Shown one piece after another: positions 27,269 to 36,896 of a stretch of DNA of 64,000 nucleotides. The stretch comes from Mycobacterium simulans. GTDB lineage: Bacteria; Actinomycetota; Actinomycetes; Mycobacteriales; Mycobacteriaceae. The stretch spans positions 2,383,988 through 2,447,987 of the forward strand of contig NZ_OCVX01000003.1 of the NCBI RefSeq assembly GCF_900232995.1, given 5' to 3'. The stretch's first letter is position 1; every line of letters begins with the position of its first letter. Under the pieces are notes generated by a model. That model had not been told where the DNA came from. It saw only the letters and a list, made by a program, of their open reading frames with translations, and made no database searches. The translations under genes and the position numbers were made by a program.

Positions 27269-28018
27269 GCGAACCCCGAGCAGCACATCCTCCCAGGCGG
27301 GAATGGCCGGCTTGCCCCGTCGGCTGCTGACCGCCGGTTCGGCCGGCGGCGGGGGTGGTGCCGGCCTGGCGGGTTCCTGGACGGCATCGAAGGCGAGGTG
27401 GGCCACCGACGCCAGCGGCCGCAGCGGTGTTTTGAAGTCTGGGTCGATCAACTCACTGGCCGCGTCGTCAATCGCGGTGGCGGTGCCGCCATGTGCGCCC
27501 GGCGTGAATCGGAAATGTGCGATGTTGTCGGAACGGCCGGCCTTCCAGGCCAGCTGCACCGTCCAGCGGCCGTCTTCGTTGCGCCAGGCATCCCAGCCGA
27601 GTTTGTCGGGGTTGAGGCCACGCTTGATCAGTGCTGTGGTGACGGTCTCTAGCAGCGTCAGCACCGCGGGGCCGTCGGCCAAAACCGGGTGGGCCGCCGT
27701 CGCCAACTCGGCCGCGCGCGATCGTTCCAGCAACACCGGGTGGGCGAACCGCTGGATACGCGCGATGTCGGAACCCGAGGCTGCGGCGACCTGCTCGACA
27801 GACGCGCCGGCGCGGATTCGTGCCTGAATTTCCTTGGGGCTCAACATGTTAGTTACTTGCATGTCGAGTGGCGGCTGTTCTGGCGGCGGGGCCTCCCCAC
27901 GTAAGGCGGCTCGCAGCCGATCATCGGCCGGGAGCCTGAACTTCTCGGCTGGGTTGGCCGCTTCGCAGATAATGTATTTGCCGTCGGCATCGAGCCCAAC
28001 TGCTTTGAGTTCCCGCAT
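27251..28018 (-). CDS. sepH: Cell-division protein SepH (DUF3071), Rv0883c
   Basis: 255 residues from ATG 28018 with an AGGAGAAGCC ribosome site. The N-terminal DUF3071 domain (MRELKAVGLDADGKYIICE... with the helix-turn-helix-like SPKEIQARIRAGASVEQVAA near residue 60) matches SepH, shown in Streptomyces and M. smegmatis to bind FtsZ and stimulate its assembly. A Pro-rich linker and a short basic tail (SSRRGKPAIPAWEDVLLGV) end the protein. Cytosolic. Confidence 0.85.
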   Translation of the reverse strand: MRELKAVGLDADGKYIICEAANPAEKFRLPADDRLRAALRGEAPPPEQPPLDMQVTNMLSPKEIQARIRAGASVEQVAAASGSDIARIQRFAHPVLLERSRAAELATAAHPVLADGPAVLTLLETVTTALIKRGLNPDKLGWDAWRNEDGRWTVQLAWKAGRSDNIAHFRFTPGAHGGTATAIDDAASELIDPDFKTPLRPLASVAHLAFDAVQEPARPAPPPPPAEPAVSSRRGKPAIPAWEDVLLGVRSGGQR

Positions 28019-28129
28019 GGCTTCTCCTCGCAGGCTCCGTGCAGGTCAGCACTGGACCTGATACGTGCGCACTCTAGTGGGCTAAGCCCCGTTAACCTCG
28101 TTGACACGCGGACGCGGCCACGCGCTTCG

Positions 28130-29278
<1,149 letters not shown>

Positions 29279-29310
29279 CTAGCTGAACGGGCCTCGAGAG
29301 GGGACCAGCG

Positions 29311-29326
29311 TGTGATCTGAGACACA
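29311..29326. promoter_or_regulatory. CRP (Rv3676)-type site between serC and Rv0885
   Basis: TGTGATCTGAGACACA matches TGTGA-N6-TCACA with one mismatch. It lies in the 156-base divergent gap between serC and the AurF-like gene. In M. tuberculosis the serC-Rv0885 intergenic region is an established target of the cAMP receptor protein, so conservation here supports the call. Confidence 0.78.
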
Positions 29327-29404
29327 TGAAAGTGCGGAATTCCCGGTACCAGCGGTACCGTATTCCATACACGTCCGAGACAAACCTCATTGAGGAGGCT
29401 GCTC

Positions 29405-30442
29405 ATGGCTGCTGGGAAGGCCGGGACGCGCATGGTTAGGCGTTGGCGCCGCAATATGGAGGTGCGTGACGACGCCGAGTACGTGGAAACGCTCGCCACA
29501 CTGTCCGAGGGGTCTGTGCGGCGAAACTTCAACCCGTACACCGATATCGATTGGGAGTCACCGGAGTTCGCTGTCACCGACAACGATCCCCGGTGGATTC
29601 TCCCGGCGACCGACCCGTTGGGCCGCCATCCCTGGTACCAAGCGCAGACGCAGGAACGCCAGATCGAGATCGGAATGTGGCGCCAGGCCAACGTGGCCAA
29701 GGTGGGGTTGCACTTCGAATCCATCCTGATCCGCGGCCTGATGAACTACACGTTCTGGATGCCCAACGGCTCCCCGGAATATCGGTATTGCCTGCACGAA
29801 TGCGTTGAAGAGTGCAACCACACCATGATGTTCCAGGAGATGGTCAACCGGATCGGCGCAGACGTTCCCGGGATGCCACGGCGGCTGCGCTGGATCTCCC
29901 CGTTGATTCCGCTAGTGGCCGGGCCTTTGCCGGTCGCGTTCTTCGTTGGCGTACTTGCCGGCGAGGAGCCGATTGACCACACCCAAAAGCAGGTTCTCCG
30001 CGAAGGCAAGTCGCTGCATCCGATCATGGAGCGGGTGATGGCCATCCATGTGGCCGAAGAAGCGCGACACATTTCGTTCGCTCACGAGTACCTGCGTAAG
30101 CGGTTACCGAATCTGACTCGGACGCAGCGGTTCTGGATCTCGCTGTACTTTCCGCTGACTATGCGGAGCTTGTGCAATGCCATCTTGATTCCGCCCAAGG
30201 CATTCTGGGACGAATTCGACATCCCGCGTGAGGTCAAGAAGGAACTGTTCTTCCGGTCGCCGGAATCGCGAAAGTGGTTGCGCGACATGTTCGCCGACGT
30301 CCGCATGCTCGCCTACGACACCGGCTTGATGGACGGCCGTCTTGCCCGGCTGATGTGGCGGATCTGCAAGATCGACGGAAGGCCTTCGCGGTACCGCAGC
30401 GAGCCGCAACGCCAACACTTGGCGGCCACGCCGGCCGCATAA
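29405..30442 (+). CDS. AurF-like diiron oxygenase domain protein, Rv0885
   Basis: 345 residues from ATG 29405 with GAGGAGG immediately upstream; the earlier in-frame ATG at 29390 lacks a site. It is a ferritin-like diiron fold: helix motifs LHECVEECNHTMMFQEMV (E-x6-H type) and MAIHVAEEARHISFAHEYL supply Glu and His iron ligands, as in p-aminobenzoate N-oxygenase AurF. Substrate unknown. It is followed 18 bases later by fprB, a ferredoxin-reductase fusion that could feed it electrons. Confidence 0.85.
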   Translation: MAAGKAGTRMVRRWRRNMEVRDDAEYVETLATLSEGSVRRNFNPYTDIDWESPEFAVTDNDPRWILPATDPLGRHPWYQAQTQERQIEIGMWRQANVAKVGLHFESILIRGLMNYTFWMPNGSPEYRYCLHECVEECNHTMMFQEMVNRIGADVPGMPRRLRWISPLIPLVAGPLPVAFFVGVLAGEEPIDHTQKQVLREGKSLHPIMERVMAIHVAEEARHISFAHEYLRKRLPNLTRTQRFWISLYFPLTMRSLCNAILIPPKAFWDEFDIPREVKKELFFRSPESRKWLRDMFADVRMLAYDTGLMDGRLARLMWRICKIDGRPSRYRSEPQRQHLAATPAA

Positions 30443-30460
30443 CGTCCTACGAGTTCTTTT

Positions 30461-32182
30461 ATGCCGCACGTTATTACGCAGTCCTGCTGCAATGACGGGT
30501 CCTGCGTCTTCGCTTGCCCGGTGAATTGCATCCACCCGACTCCGGACGAGCCGGGCTTCGCGACGTCGGAAATGCTCTATATCGACCCGCTGGCCTGTGT
30601 GGACTGTGGTGCCTGCGTGAGTGCCTGTCCGGTCGGCGCGATCGCACCCGACAGCCGGCTGGATTCCAAACAGCTGCCGTTCGTTGAGATTAACGCCTCG
30701 CATTACCCAAAGCGGCCCGCCGACGTGAAGCTGCCGCCGACCTCGAAATTGGCCCCGGTGATTCCGGCCGCCGAGGTCCATGCACACCGTGACCCGCTGA
30801 CGGTGGCCATTGTCGGCTCCGGGCCCGCAGCGATGTATGCCGCCGATGAGTTACTGGTCCAGCATGGGGTGCGGGTCAACGTCTTTGAGAAGCTGCCAAC
30901 ACCCTATGGACTGGTCCGCGCCGGGGTTGCGCCGGATCACCAGAACACCAAGAAGGTCACCCAACTGTTCGACCGCGTCGCCGGGCATCGACGCTTCCGG
31001 TTCTATCTCAACGTCGAGATCGGGAAGCACCTGAGCCATGCGGAACTGTTGAGCCACCATCACGCCGTGCTGTACGCGGTGGGTGCGCCCGATGACCGCC
31101 GACTCGATATCGCGGGTATGGGTCTCCCGGGTACCGGGACCGCCACTGAATTGGTCGCGTGGATCAACGGACACCCCGACTTCACGGATCTGCCTGTCGA
31201 TCTCAGCCACGAACGCGTCGTGATCATCGGCAACGGCAACGTCGCCCTCGATGTGGCGCGGGTGCTCGCCGCGGACCCCGACGACCTCGCCCGCACCGAC
31301 ATCGCCGATCACGCGTTGCGCGCGTTGCGCGTATCGGCGGTCCGTGAGGTGGTGATCGCGGCCCGGCGCGGGCCTGCCCACTCGGCGTTCACTCTGCCCG
31401 AATTGCTCGGACTCACGGGCGCGTCCGACGTTGTGCTCGACGCCGTCGATCACCAGCGGGTACTCGACGACCTGGCGTCCGCTTCCGACCCGGTGACCAG
31501 GAACAAGCTGCAGATCTTGAGCGGCTTGGGCATTGCTTGTGAGGGGGCCACGGCGCCCACCCAAAAAATCGGGCGCCCGCGGATCCGGCTGGCGTATCAG
31601 CTCACGCCGCAACGCGTCCTCGGTCAGCAACGGGCCGGCGCCGTGGAGTTCGTGGTCACCGGTACCGATGAGGTGTGTCGGCTCGACGCCGGCCTGGTAC
31701 TGACGTCGATTGGCTACCGCGGCAAGCCGATCCGCGATCTCCCGTTCGACGAAGCGGCGGCGATAGTCCCCAACGACGGCGGTCGGGTTGTCGACCCGGA
31801 CACCGGCCGGCCGGTGGTTGGCGCATACGTTGCCGGCTGGATCAAGCGCGGTCCGACAGGGTTCATCGGCACGAATAAGTCGTGCTCTTTCCAAACCGTT
31901 CAGGCTCTAGTCGCCGACTTCAATGCGGGCAAGCTGACCGCTCCGGCGGCGCAACCGGCGGAGCTAGAGAAGCTGGTGCACGCTCGCCAGCCCGACGGCG
32001 TCGACTCCGCCGGATGGCGCGCTATCGACGCCGCCGAGGTGGCGCGCGGCCGTGCCGACGGCCGGCCGCGCAACAAGTTCACCGATGCTGCCGAGATGCT
32101 CGCGGCAGCGGCTCCCGTACCGCAGGCGCCGCCGCTACGACGGCGCCTGCTGGCCCGGTTGCGTGAGCAGGTCGCGGGTTAG
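30461..32182 (+). CDS. fprB: Ferredoxin-NADP reductase with N-terminal ferredoxin domain
   Basis: 573 residues from ATG 30461. The first ~75 residues are a 7Fe-type ferredoxin: CCNDGSCVFACPVNC and CVDCGACVSACPVGAI provide the cluster cysteines. The rest is an adrenodoxin-reductase-type flavoprotein: VAIVGSGPAAMYAADELL (FAD), YGLVRAGVAPDH, and VIIGNGNVALDVARVL (NADP). Orthologue of Rv0886. It transfers electrons from NADPH to ferredoxins or P450/oxygenase partners; the AurF-like neighbour is a plausible one. The last four bases overlap the convergent VOC gene. Confidence 0.94.
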   Translation: MPHVITQSCCNDGSCVFACPVNCIHPTPDEPGFATSEMLYIDPLACVDCGACVSACPVGAIAPDSRLDSKQLPFVEINASHYPKRPADVKLPPTSKLAPVIPAAEVHAHRDPLTVAIVGSGPAAMYAADELLVQHGVRVNVFEKLPTPYGLVRAGVAPDHQNTKKVTQLFDRVAGHRRFRFYLNVEIGKHLSHAELLSHHHAVLYAVGAPDDRRLDIAGMGLPGTGTATELVAWINGHPDFTDLPVDLSHERVVIIGNGNVALDVARVLAADPDDLARTDIADHALRALRVSAVREVVIAARRGPAHSAFTLPELLGLTGASDVVLDAVDHQRVLDDLASASDPVTRNKLQILSGLGIACEGATAPTQKIGRPRIRLAYQLTPQRVLGQQRAGAVEFVVTGTDEVCRLDAGLVLTSIGYRGKPIRDLPFDEAAAIVPNDGGRVVDPDTGRPVVGAYVAGWIKRGPTGFIGTNKSCSFQTVQALVADFNAGKLTAPAAQPAELEKLVHARQPDGVDSAGWRAIDAAEVARGRADGRPRNKFTDAAEMLAAAAPVPQAPPLRRRLLARLREQVAG

Positions 32183-32637
32183 CTACTCGACTGCGCAGAC
32201 ATGGCCGCTTGGATTTCCTCCATGCTGACCTCGCGCACCGGCTGTCCCAGCGACCAGTGGTGGCCGAATGGATCTTCAAGCACCCCGTAGCGGTCGCCCC
32301 AGAACTGGTCCTCCAACGCCGCCACCACGGTGGCGCCGGCGTCCACGGCACGCTGGAACTTTGCGTCGACGTCGGTGACCGTCAGGTGGATGGTGACCGG
32401 AGTTCCGCCCAACGACTGCGGGGTCATCGATTTGCCGCCGCACATCTCGGGGAAGTCGTCGTTGAGCATGACTGTGAAGCCGTTGATGCGCACCGCCGCG
32501 TGGATCAGCTTGCCATCGGGACCGGGCACGCGCCCTAGTTCCTCGGCGCCGAACGCCTTGACATAGAAATCGATGGCTGCGGCGGCGTCGCCGACGACGA
32601 GGTGGGGGATCACTGCGGGTTCGACGTTGATCGCCAT
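32179..32637 (-). CDS. VOC-superfamily (glyoxalase/PhnB-like) protein, Rv0887c
   Basis: 152 residues from ATG 32637 with a TAAGGAGACC site upstream, the length of Rv0887c. Two beta-alpha-beta-beta-beta modules: PHLVVGDAAAAIDFYVKAFGAEELGR and VTIHLTVTDVDAKFQRAVDAGATVV, ending WGDRYGVLEDPFGHHWSL, the PhnB-like pattern. Metal-dependent glyoxalase/extradiol-like fold; substrate unknown. The frame extending to 32862 has no support. Confidence 0.87.
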   Translation of the reverse strand: MAINVEPAVIPHLVVGDAAAAIDFYVKAFGAEELGRVPGPDGKLIHAAVRINGFTVMLNDDFPEMCGGKSMTPQSLGGTPVTIHLTVTDVDAKFQRAVDAGATVVAALEDQFWGDRYGVLEDPFGHHWSLGQPVREVSMEEIQAAMSAQSSS

Positions 32638-32878
32638 GACGGTCTCCTTAACTGTTGGTATCCCGGACGGGCTCACGGGTATTGACTGCGGCGACGACGG
32701 AAAGTCATCGCCACAGCGCCATTCAATCTCGGGGCACCGACAATTTTCCGCCGGAGGAGCGTGACCACGGTTGAGAGCGCCTCCTGGCACCGACGCGGGG
32801 TGCCGGCGCCGGGAGGTCGGAACTGTCTGTGCCGGGGTGGCCGGCAAGGGCGGTGTCGGCAACCGTACCGTGACTAAA

Positions 32879-32911
32879 CCGTCTCCAAGCTGTCTCTAAG
32901 CCGTCTCTAAC
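32879..32911. repeat. Three 11-bp direct repeats
   Basis: CCGTCTCCAAG, CTGTCTCTAAG and CCGTCTCTAAC follow one another without spacing, a period of one helical turn. Direct repeats at 11 bp are the usual layout for OmpR/PhoB-type response regulators. Which regulator is unknown. Confidence 0.6.
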
Positions 32912-33110
32912 CGAAAACGTTCCCGTCACGACACGAGAAATTTTCCGTGTCGGCACGAATACGCTTCTGTCACGGACCACCCGAATTCTTGATTGGGCCT
33001 CCGCGACGGCAGACATGTTCGCTTCACGGATATTGGCCAACCAATGCAAACGGTGTGATGAGTCCTGCCGCGAGCCGATCTGCCGCCCTCCCGGCCGACC
33101 GGGCTGGACG

Positions 33111-33128
33111 ACAGTTTGTACAAACTGT
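33111..33128. promoter_or_regulatory. 18-bp perfect palindrome, probable operator
   Basis: ACAGTTTGTACAAACTGT equals its own reverse complement. It is followed by GTACAAATTG, which repeats the GTACAAA half-site at 33118-33124. AT-rich in a GC-rich genome and 487 bases before the sphingomyelinase ATG, it looks like a dimeric repressor site; the binder is unknown. Confidence 0.6.
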
Positions 33129-33614
33129 GTACAAATTGCGCGTGCTCGACCGCGCAAAGGTTGTTGGTGACCAATAGGTCTTGCGGACCAGTAGCCCCGG
33201 TCCAGCTATTTGCAGATGGCGACTATGTACCAGCTAGAGCAGCGATTTATCCCGCAGGTCGGTCTGTTGGCGAACATCGGCGATACGACGAATTCCGTCA
33301 ATCACACTGTGCGGCAACTCAGCTCGTCCGCAGTACGCAGCGAAACCCAAAGGTCGTGGCGCGTCGGTATTTTGCCCGGCTCACGAGCCGCAGCGACTAT
33401 GTCGGAGCTCCAGCTTACTTGGGCCGCGACTGCCGCCCCGGCGCTGCACCGCGCCTGTGGTTTCCGCGCCCTGGCGGCGCGCGTTTTGAACAGCGCACAA
33501 GTCGCGACCAACGCCGGAAATCGATCAACTACGCGTATTGACAATGCCTTTCCTGCAGGTCGAACATTCGCTCCGACCAACGACCTATCGCGAACAGCCG
33601 CACAAGGAGAATCG

Positions 33615-35039
33615 ATGCGCTACGCCAGGGGTATCGGCCGGGTTGGTGCGCTAGCAGTTGTCCTGGGGGTGGGAGCGGCGATAAGCATCCCTGCGGTCGG
33701 TTATCCGGCGCCGGGGGATTCGGGCTCCGCAACCGGAGATCCGCGGGCGAAGCCATCGTCGCCGTCGGCTGAGGCTTTCCCACTGGGCACCTCGCCGCAG
33801 ATCGACCCCAACGAACTCTTTGCGGCCCTGCTGGAAGCCTTGGCCGCGATACGAAACGGGATTGTGCCTATCGTCTTCAACCGCACTCCCGTCGCGACCC
33901 CGCAACAAGTCAGCGTCCCCCAGGGCGGCACCGTAGGCCCGGTCGCGTTTACTGCCTTCGACCCCGACGGCAACAGGATGACTTTCAGGGTGCGTGAGCG
34001 CGGTGTGCCTGGTGGACCCCAGCATGGCGTCGTGCAGGTAGACCAACAAACCGCCAGCTTCACCTACACGGCCGATCCGGCTTTTGTCGGAAGCGACACC
34101 TTCACCGTGGCCGTCAGCGATGACACCAGCCTTCACGTACACGGCCTGGCGGGATATTTAGGTCCGTTCCATGGGCACGACGACGTCGCCACCGTGACCG
34201 TCTTCGTGGGCGCGACCCCGACCACGACAATCAGCGGTGACTTCAGCATGTTGACGTACAACATCGCGGGGCTGCCCTTCCCGCTGTCCAGCGCAATTCT
34301 GCCGCGCTTCTTGTACACCAAACAGATTGGGCAGCGGCTCAATAACTACTATGTCGCGAACGTCCAGGAGGACTTCGCTTACCACGATTTTCTGGTCAAG
34401 AAGTCCCAGATGCCCAGCCAAACACCGCCCGAGCCGCCCACCCTGCTGTGGCCCATCGGGGTGCCCTTCTCCGATGGGCTCAACACTCTCGCGGAGTTCA
34501 AGGTGAAGAGGCTCGATCGGCAGACGTGGTGGCAATGCTCGGCCGACAACTGCCTCACCTTGAAGGGCTTCACCTACAGCCAGCTGCAAATGCCGGGAGG
34601 TGAAACGATCGATCTCTACAACTTGCATACGAACACGGGCGGTGGGGTGTTCACCAACGACAACCTTGCGCAGATCACCAACTACATCCAGCAGAACTCC
34701 GCTGGTCGCGCGGTTATCGTCACGGGCGACTTCAACGCCCTGTACTCGGACGACCAAAATGCTCTCCTTGCCTTTGCCACGAACAACTCACTCACCGACG
34801 CCTGGGTGGAAGTGCAGCACGGCCCAACCACACCGCCCTTCGCGCCAGTCTGCCAAGTGGGTAACGAGTGCGAGCTGCTCGACAAGATCTTCTATCGAAG
34901 CGGGCAGGGAGTGACGCTGCACGCCGTCGCGTACAGCAACGAAGCGCCAAAGTTTCTCAATTCCAAGGGAGAGCCGCTATCGGATCACAGCCCTCCAGTG
35001 GTCGGGTTCCACTACGACGTCGACAATGTGGGGCTTTGA
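33615..35039 (+). CDS. Secreted sphingomyelinase / nuclease-fold phosphodiesterase, Rv0888-like (SpmT)
   Basis: 474 residues from ATG 33615 with AAGGAGAATCG upstream; the frame from 33210 is rejected. A signal peptide (~1-30) comes first. Residues ~90-200 form a cadherin/tandem-95-like repeat (FDPDGNRMTF...TYTADPAFVGSDTFTVAVSDD). From about 205 an endonuclease/exonuclease/phosphatase domain follows: SMLTYNIAGLPFPLS, NVQEDF, TGDFNA and the C-terminal SDHSPPV catalytic set. The M. tuberculosis orthologue is an outer-membrane sphingomyelinase and nuclease used for host nutrient acquisition. The N-terminal ~90 residues diverge from H37Rv. Confidence 0.9.
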   Translation: MRYARGIGRVGALAVVLGVGAAISIPAVGYPAPGDSGSATGDPRAKPSSPSAEAFPLGTSPQIDPNELFAALLEALAAIRNGIVPIVFNRTPVATPQQVSVPQGGTVGPVAFTAFDPDGNRMTFRVRERGVPGGPQHGVVQVDQQTASFTYTADPAFVGSDTFTVAVSDDTSLHVHGLAGYLGPFHGHDDVATVTVFVGATPTTTISGDFSMLTYNIAGLPFPLSSAILPRFLYTKQIGQRLNNYYVANVQEDFAYHDFLVKKSQMPSQTPPEPPTLLWPIGVPFSDGLNTLAEFKVKRLDRQTWWQCSADNCLTLKGFTYSQLQMPGGETIDLYNLHTNTGGGVFTNDNLAQITNYIQQNSAGRAVIVTGDFNALYSDDQNALLAFATNNSLTDAWVEVQHGPTTPPFAPVCQVGNECELLDKIFYRSGQGVTLHAVAYSNEAPKFLNSKGEPLSDHSPPVVGFHYDVDNVGL

Positions 35040-35053
35040 CAGGGAGTGCGGCC

Positions 35054-36175
35054 TCAGGCGGTGGTGAGAACCCGATCCCACCCTTCGACGGATTCCGGGC
35101 GGCGCGGGCCCGGTCCCACATAGATGGCCGACGGCCGGACGAGTTTGCCGAGCCGCTTCTGCTCGAGAATGTGGGCGCACCACCCGGCGGTGCGGCCGCA
35201 GGTGAACATGGCCGGCATCATCTTCGCCGGCACCCGGGCGAAGTCGAGGATGACCGCGGCCCAGAACTCCACATTGGTCTCGATCGCGCGGTCGGGACGA
35301 CGTTCCCGCAGCTCCGCCAAGGCCGCCTGCTCCACCGCTACGGCGACCTCGTAGCGCGGTGCGGCCAACCGCTCGGCGGTCGCTCGCAGCACCCGTGCCC
35401 GGGGATCCTCCGCACGATAGACCCGGTGTCCGAATCCCATCAGTTTCTCGCCGCGATCGAGGATTCCCTTGACCAGGCCGCGGGCGTCGCCAGTCCGCTC
35501 GACCTCCTCAAGCATCGGCAGGACGCGGGCCGGAGCCCCGCCGTGTAGCGGACCGCTCATCGCCCCGATCGCCCCGGACAGCGATGCAGCAACGTCGGCG
35601 CCGGTGGAGGCGATCACCCGCGCGGTGAACGTCGAGGCGTTCATGCCATGTTCGGCGGCCGATACCCAGTAGGCGTCGATGGCCTCGATGTGCCGTGGGT
35701 CTGGCTCACCCTGCCAGCGGGTCATGAAACGTGCTGTGACAGTTGGGCATTCATCGATGATTCGCTGCGGGACCGCGGGCTGGTAGATTCCGCGGGCGGA
35801 TTGCGCGACATAGGACAGCGCCATCACCGAGGCCCGGGCCAGTTGGTCGCGCGCTGTGTCGTCGTCGGTATCGAGCAGTGGTGCGTAGCCCCAGATGGGA
35901 GCCAGCATCGCCAAACCGGCTTGGACGTCGACGCGCACATCGCCGGTGTGGATCGGCAGCGGGAATGGCTCTGCGGGCGGCAGCCCGTTGCCGAACTTTC
36001 CGTCGACGAGCAGCGCCCACACGTCGCCGAATGTGACCCGCTGACTCACCAGATCCTCGATGTCGACGCCGCGGTAGCGCAGCGCGCCGCCGTCCTTATC
36101 CGGTTCGGCGATTTCGGTGGTAAAGGCCACCACGCCTTCGAGGCCGGCGACAAAATTTTCGGGGACCACAGTCAT
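35054..36175 (-). CDS. citA: Citrate synthase II
   Basis: 373 residues from ATG 36175 ([11 protein letters not shown]), the length of H37Rv Rv0889c; the frame to 36493 overlaps pdxH and is rejected. Catalytic signatures: [11 protein letters not shown] (first His), [11 protein letters not shown] and MGFGHRVYR with the oxaloacetate-binding His and Arg, and an Asp in the DFARV segment near the C-terminus. It condenses acetyl-CoA and oxaloacetate. A second, longer citrate synthase (gltA2) lies 3 kb downstream, so the window carries both isoenzymes. Confidence 0.94.
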   Translation of the reverse strand: MTVVPENFVAGLEGVVAFTTEIAEPDKDGGALRYRGVDIEDLVSQRVTFGDVWALLVDGKFGNGLPPAEPFPLPIHTGDVRVDVQAGLAMLAPIWGYAPLLDTDDDTARDQLARASVMALSYVAQSARGIYQPAVPQRIIDECPTVTARFMTRWQGEPDPRHIEAIDAYWVSAAEHGMNASTFTARVIASTGADVAASLSGAIGAMSGPLHGGAPARVLPMLEEVERTGDARGLVKGILDRGEKLMGFGHRVYRAEDPRARVLRATAERLAAPRYEVAVAVEQAALAELRERRPDRAIETNVEFWAAVILDFARVPAKMMPAMFTCGRTAGWCAHILEQKRLGKLVRPSAIYVGPGPRRPESVEGWDRVLTTA

Positions 36176-36245
36176 GGGCAAATTCTCGCACCTCCCCTTC
36201 GGGGCCACGCTGGCGGCCGGTAGCCACCCCGGTAGCGTGGACGCG

Positions 36246-36890
36246 GTGGCAGGACCAGACGATTTGCGTGCGGCCAGCGGGTTCGTCGAGAAGGACGGCA
36301 GCCCCGACCTGGACACGGACTGGCTCGCCGATGGTTGGCTTGCGTTGTTGCGCAAGTGGATTGACGACGCCGAACGCGCTGGGCTCGCCGAGCCCAATGC
36401 GATGGTGCTGGCCACCGTCGCCGACGGCAGGCCGGTCAGCCGATCGGTGTTATGCAAGGGCGCGGATGAGACCGGGATCACCTTTTTCACCAACTATGAC
36501 TCGGACAAGGGTGCCGAACTGGCTGCGACGCCATACGCGTCGGCAACTTTCCCCTGGTACCAACTCGGGCGGCAGGTGCACGTCCGCGGCCCGGTGAGCC
36601 GGGTCGACCCGCAGGTGACTCGGGACTATTGGGCCAAGCGGCCCCGCGGCTCCCAGCTCGGTGCCTGGGCGTCGCATCAGTCGCGGCCGATCGCGTCGCG
36701 CGCGGTGCTGCTCGGTCAGCTCGCCGAGGTGACCGCACGTTTCGCCGACACAGAACAGGTGCCGGTGCCCCCCAACTGGGGTGGCTACCTCATTGCGCCT
36801 GAGGTGGTGGAGTTCTGGCAGGGCCGGGAAAATCGGCTGCACAACCGGATTCGGGTCATCGGCGGTCAGGTCGAGCGCTTGCAGCCCTGA
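36246..36890 (+). CDS. pdxH: Pyridoxamine 5'-phosphate oxidase
   Basis: 214 residues from GTG 36246 (GTG 36237 also in frame). PNPOx signatures: [23 protein letters not shown] (FMN phosphate), [30 protein letters not shown] and the C-terminal [15 protein letters not shown] with the PLP-binding Arg/His. It oxidises PNP/PMP to PLP with FMN and oxygen. It is divergent from citA with 70 bases between. In H37Rv the annotated pdxH (Rv2607) is elsewhere; linkage to citA occurs in other mycobacteria. It could be an ortholog or a second copy. Confidence 0.93.
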   Translation: MAGPDDLRAASGFVEKDGSPDLDTDWLADGWLALLRKWIDDAERAGLAEPNAMVLATVADGRPVSRSVLCKGADETGITFFTNYDSDKGAELAATPYASATFPWYQLGRQVHVRGPVSRVDPQVTRDYWAKRPRGSQLGAWASHQSRPIASRAVLLGQLAEVTARFADTEQVPVPPNWGGYLIAPEVVEFWQGRENRLHNRIRVIGGQVERLQP

Positions 36891-36896
36891 CGGACC

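Larger units (their letters stand above)
32638..33614. promoter_or_regulatory. 977-base non-coding region upstream of the sphingomyelinase gene
   Basis: No convincing gene is present: the open frames on both strands are Arg/Ala-rich shadows. It contains a triple 11-bp direct repeat at 32879-32911 and an 18-bp perfect palindrome at 33111-33128 (listed separately), and a short ACAAGGAGAATCG ribosome site for the gene at 33615. Its length suggests extensive control or a lost gene. Confidence 0.55.

Noticed and set aside
33210..35039. 609-residue extended start for the sphingomyelinase
   Set aside because: The first 135 residues have no signal peptide and no ribosome site; the ATG at 33615 has both a good site and the expected secretion signal.
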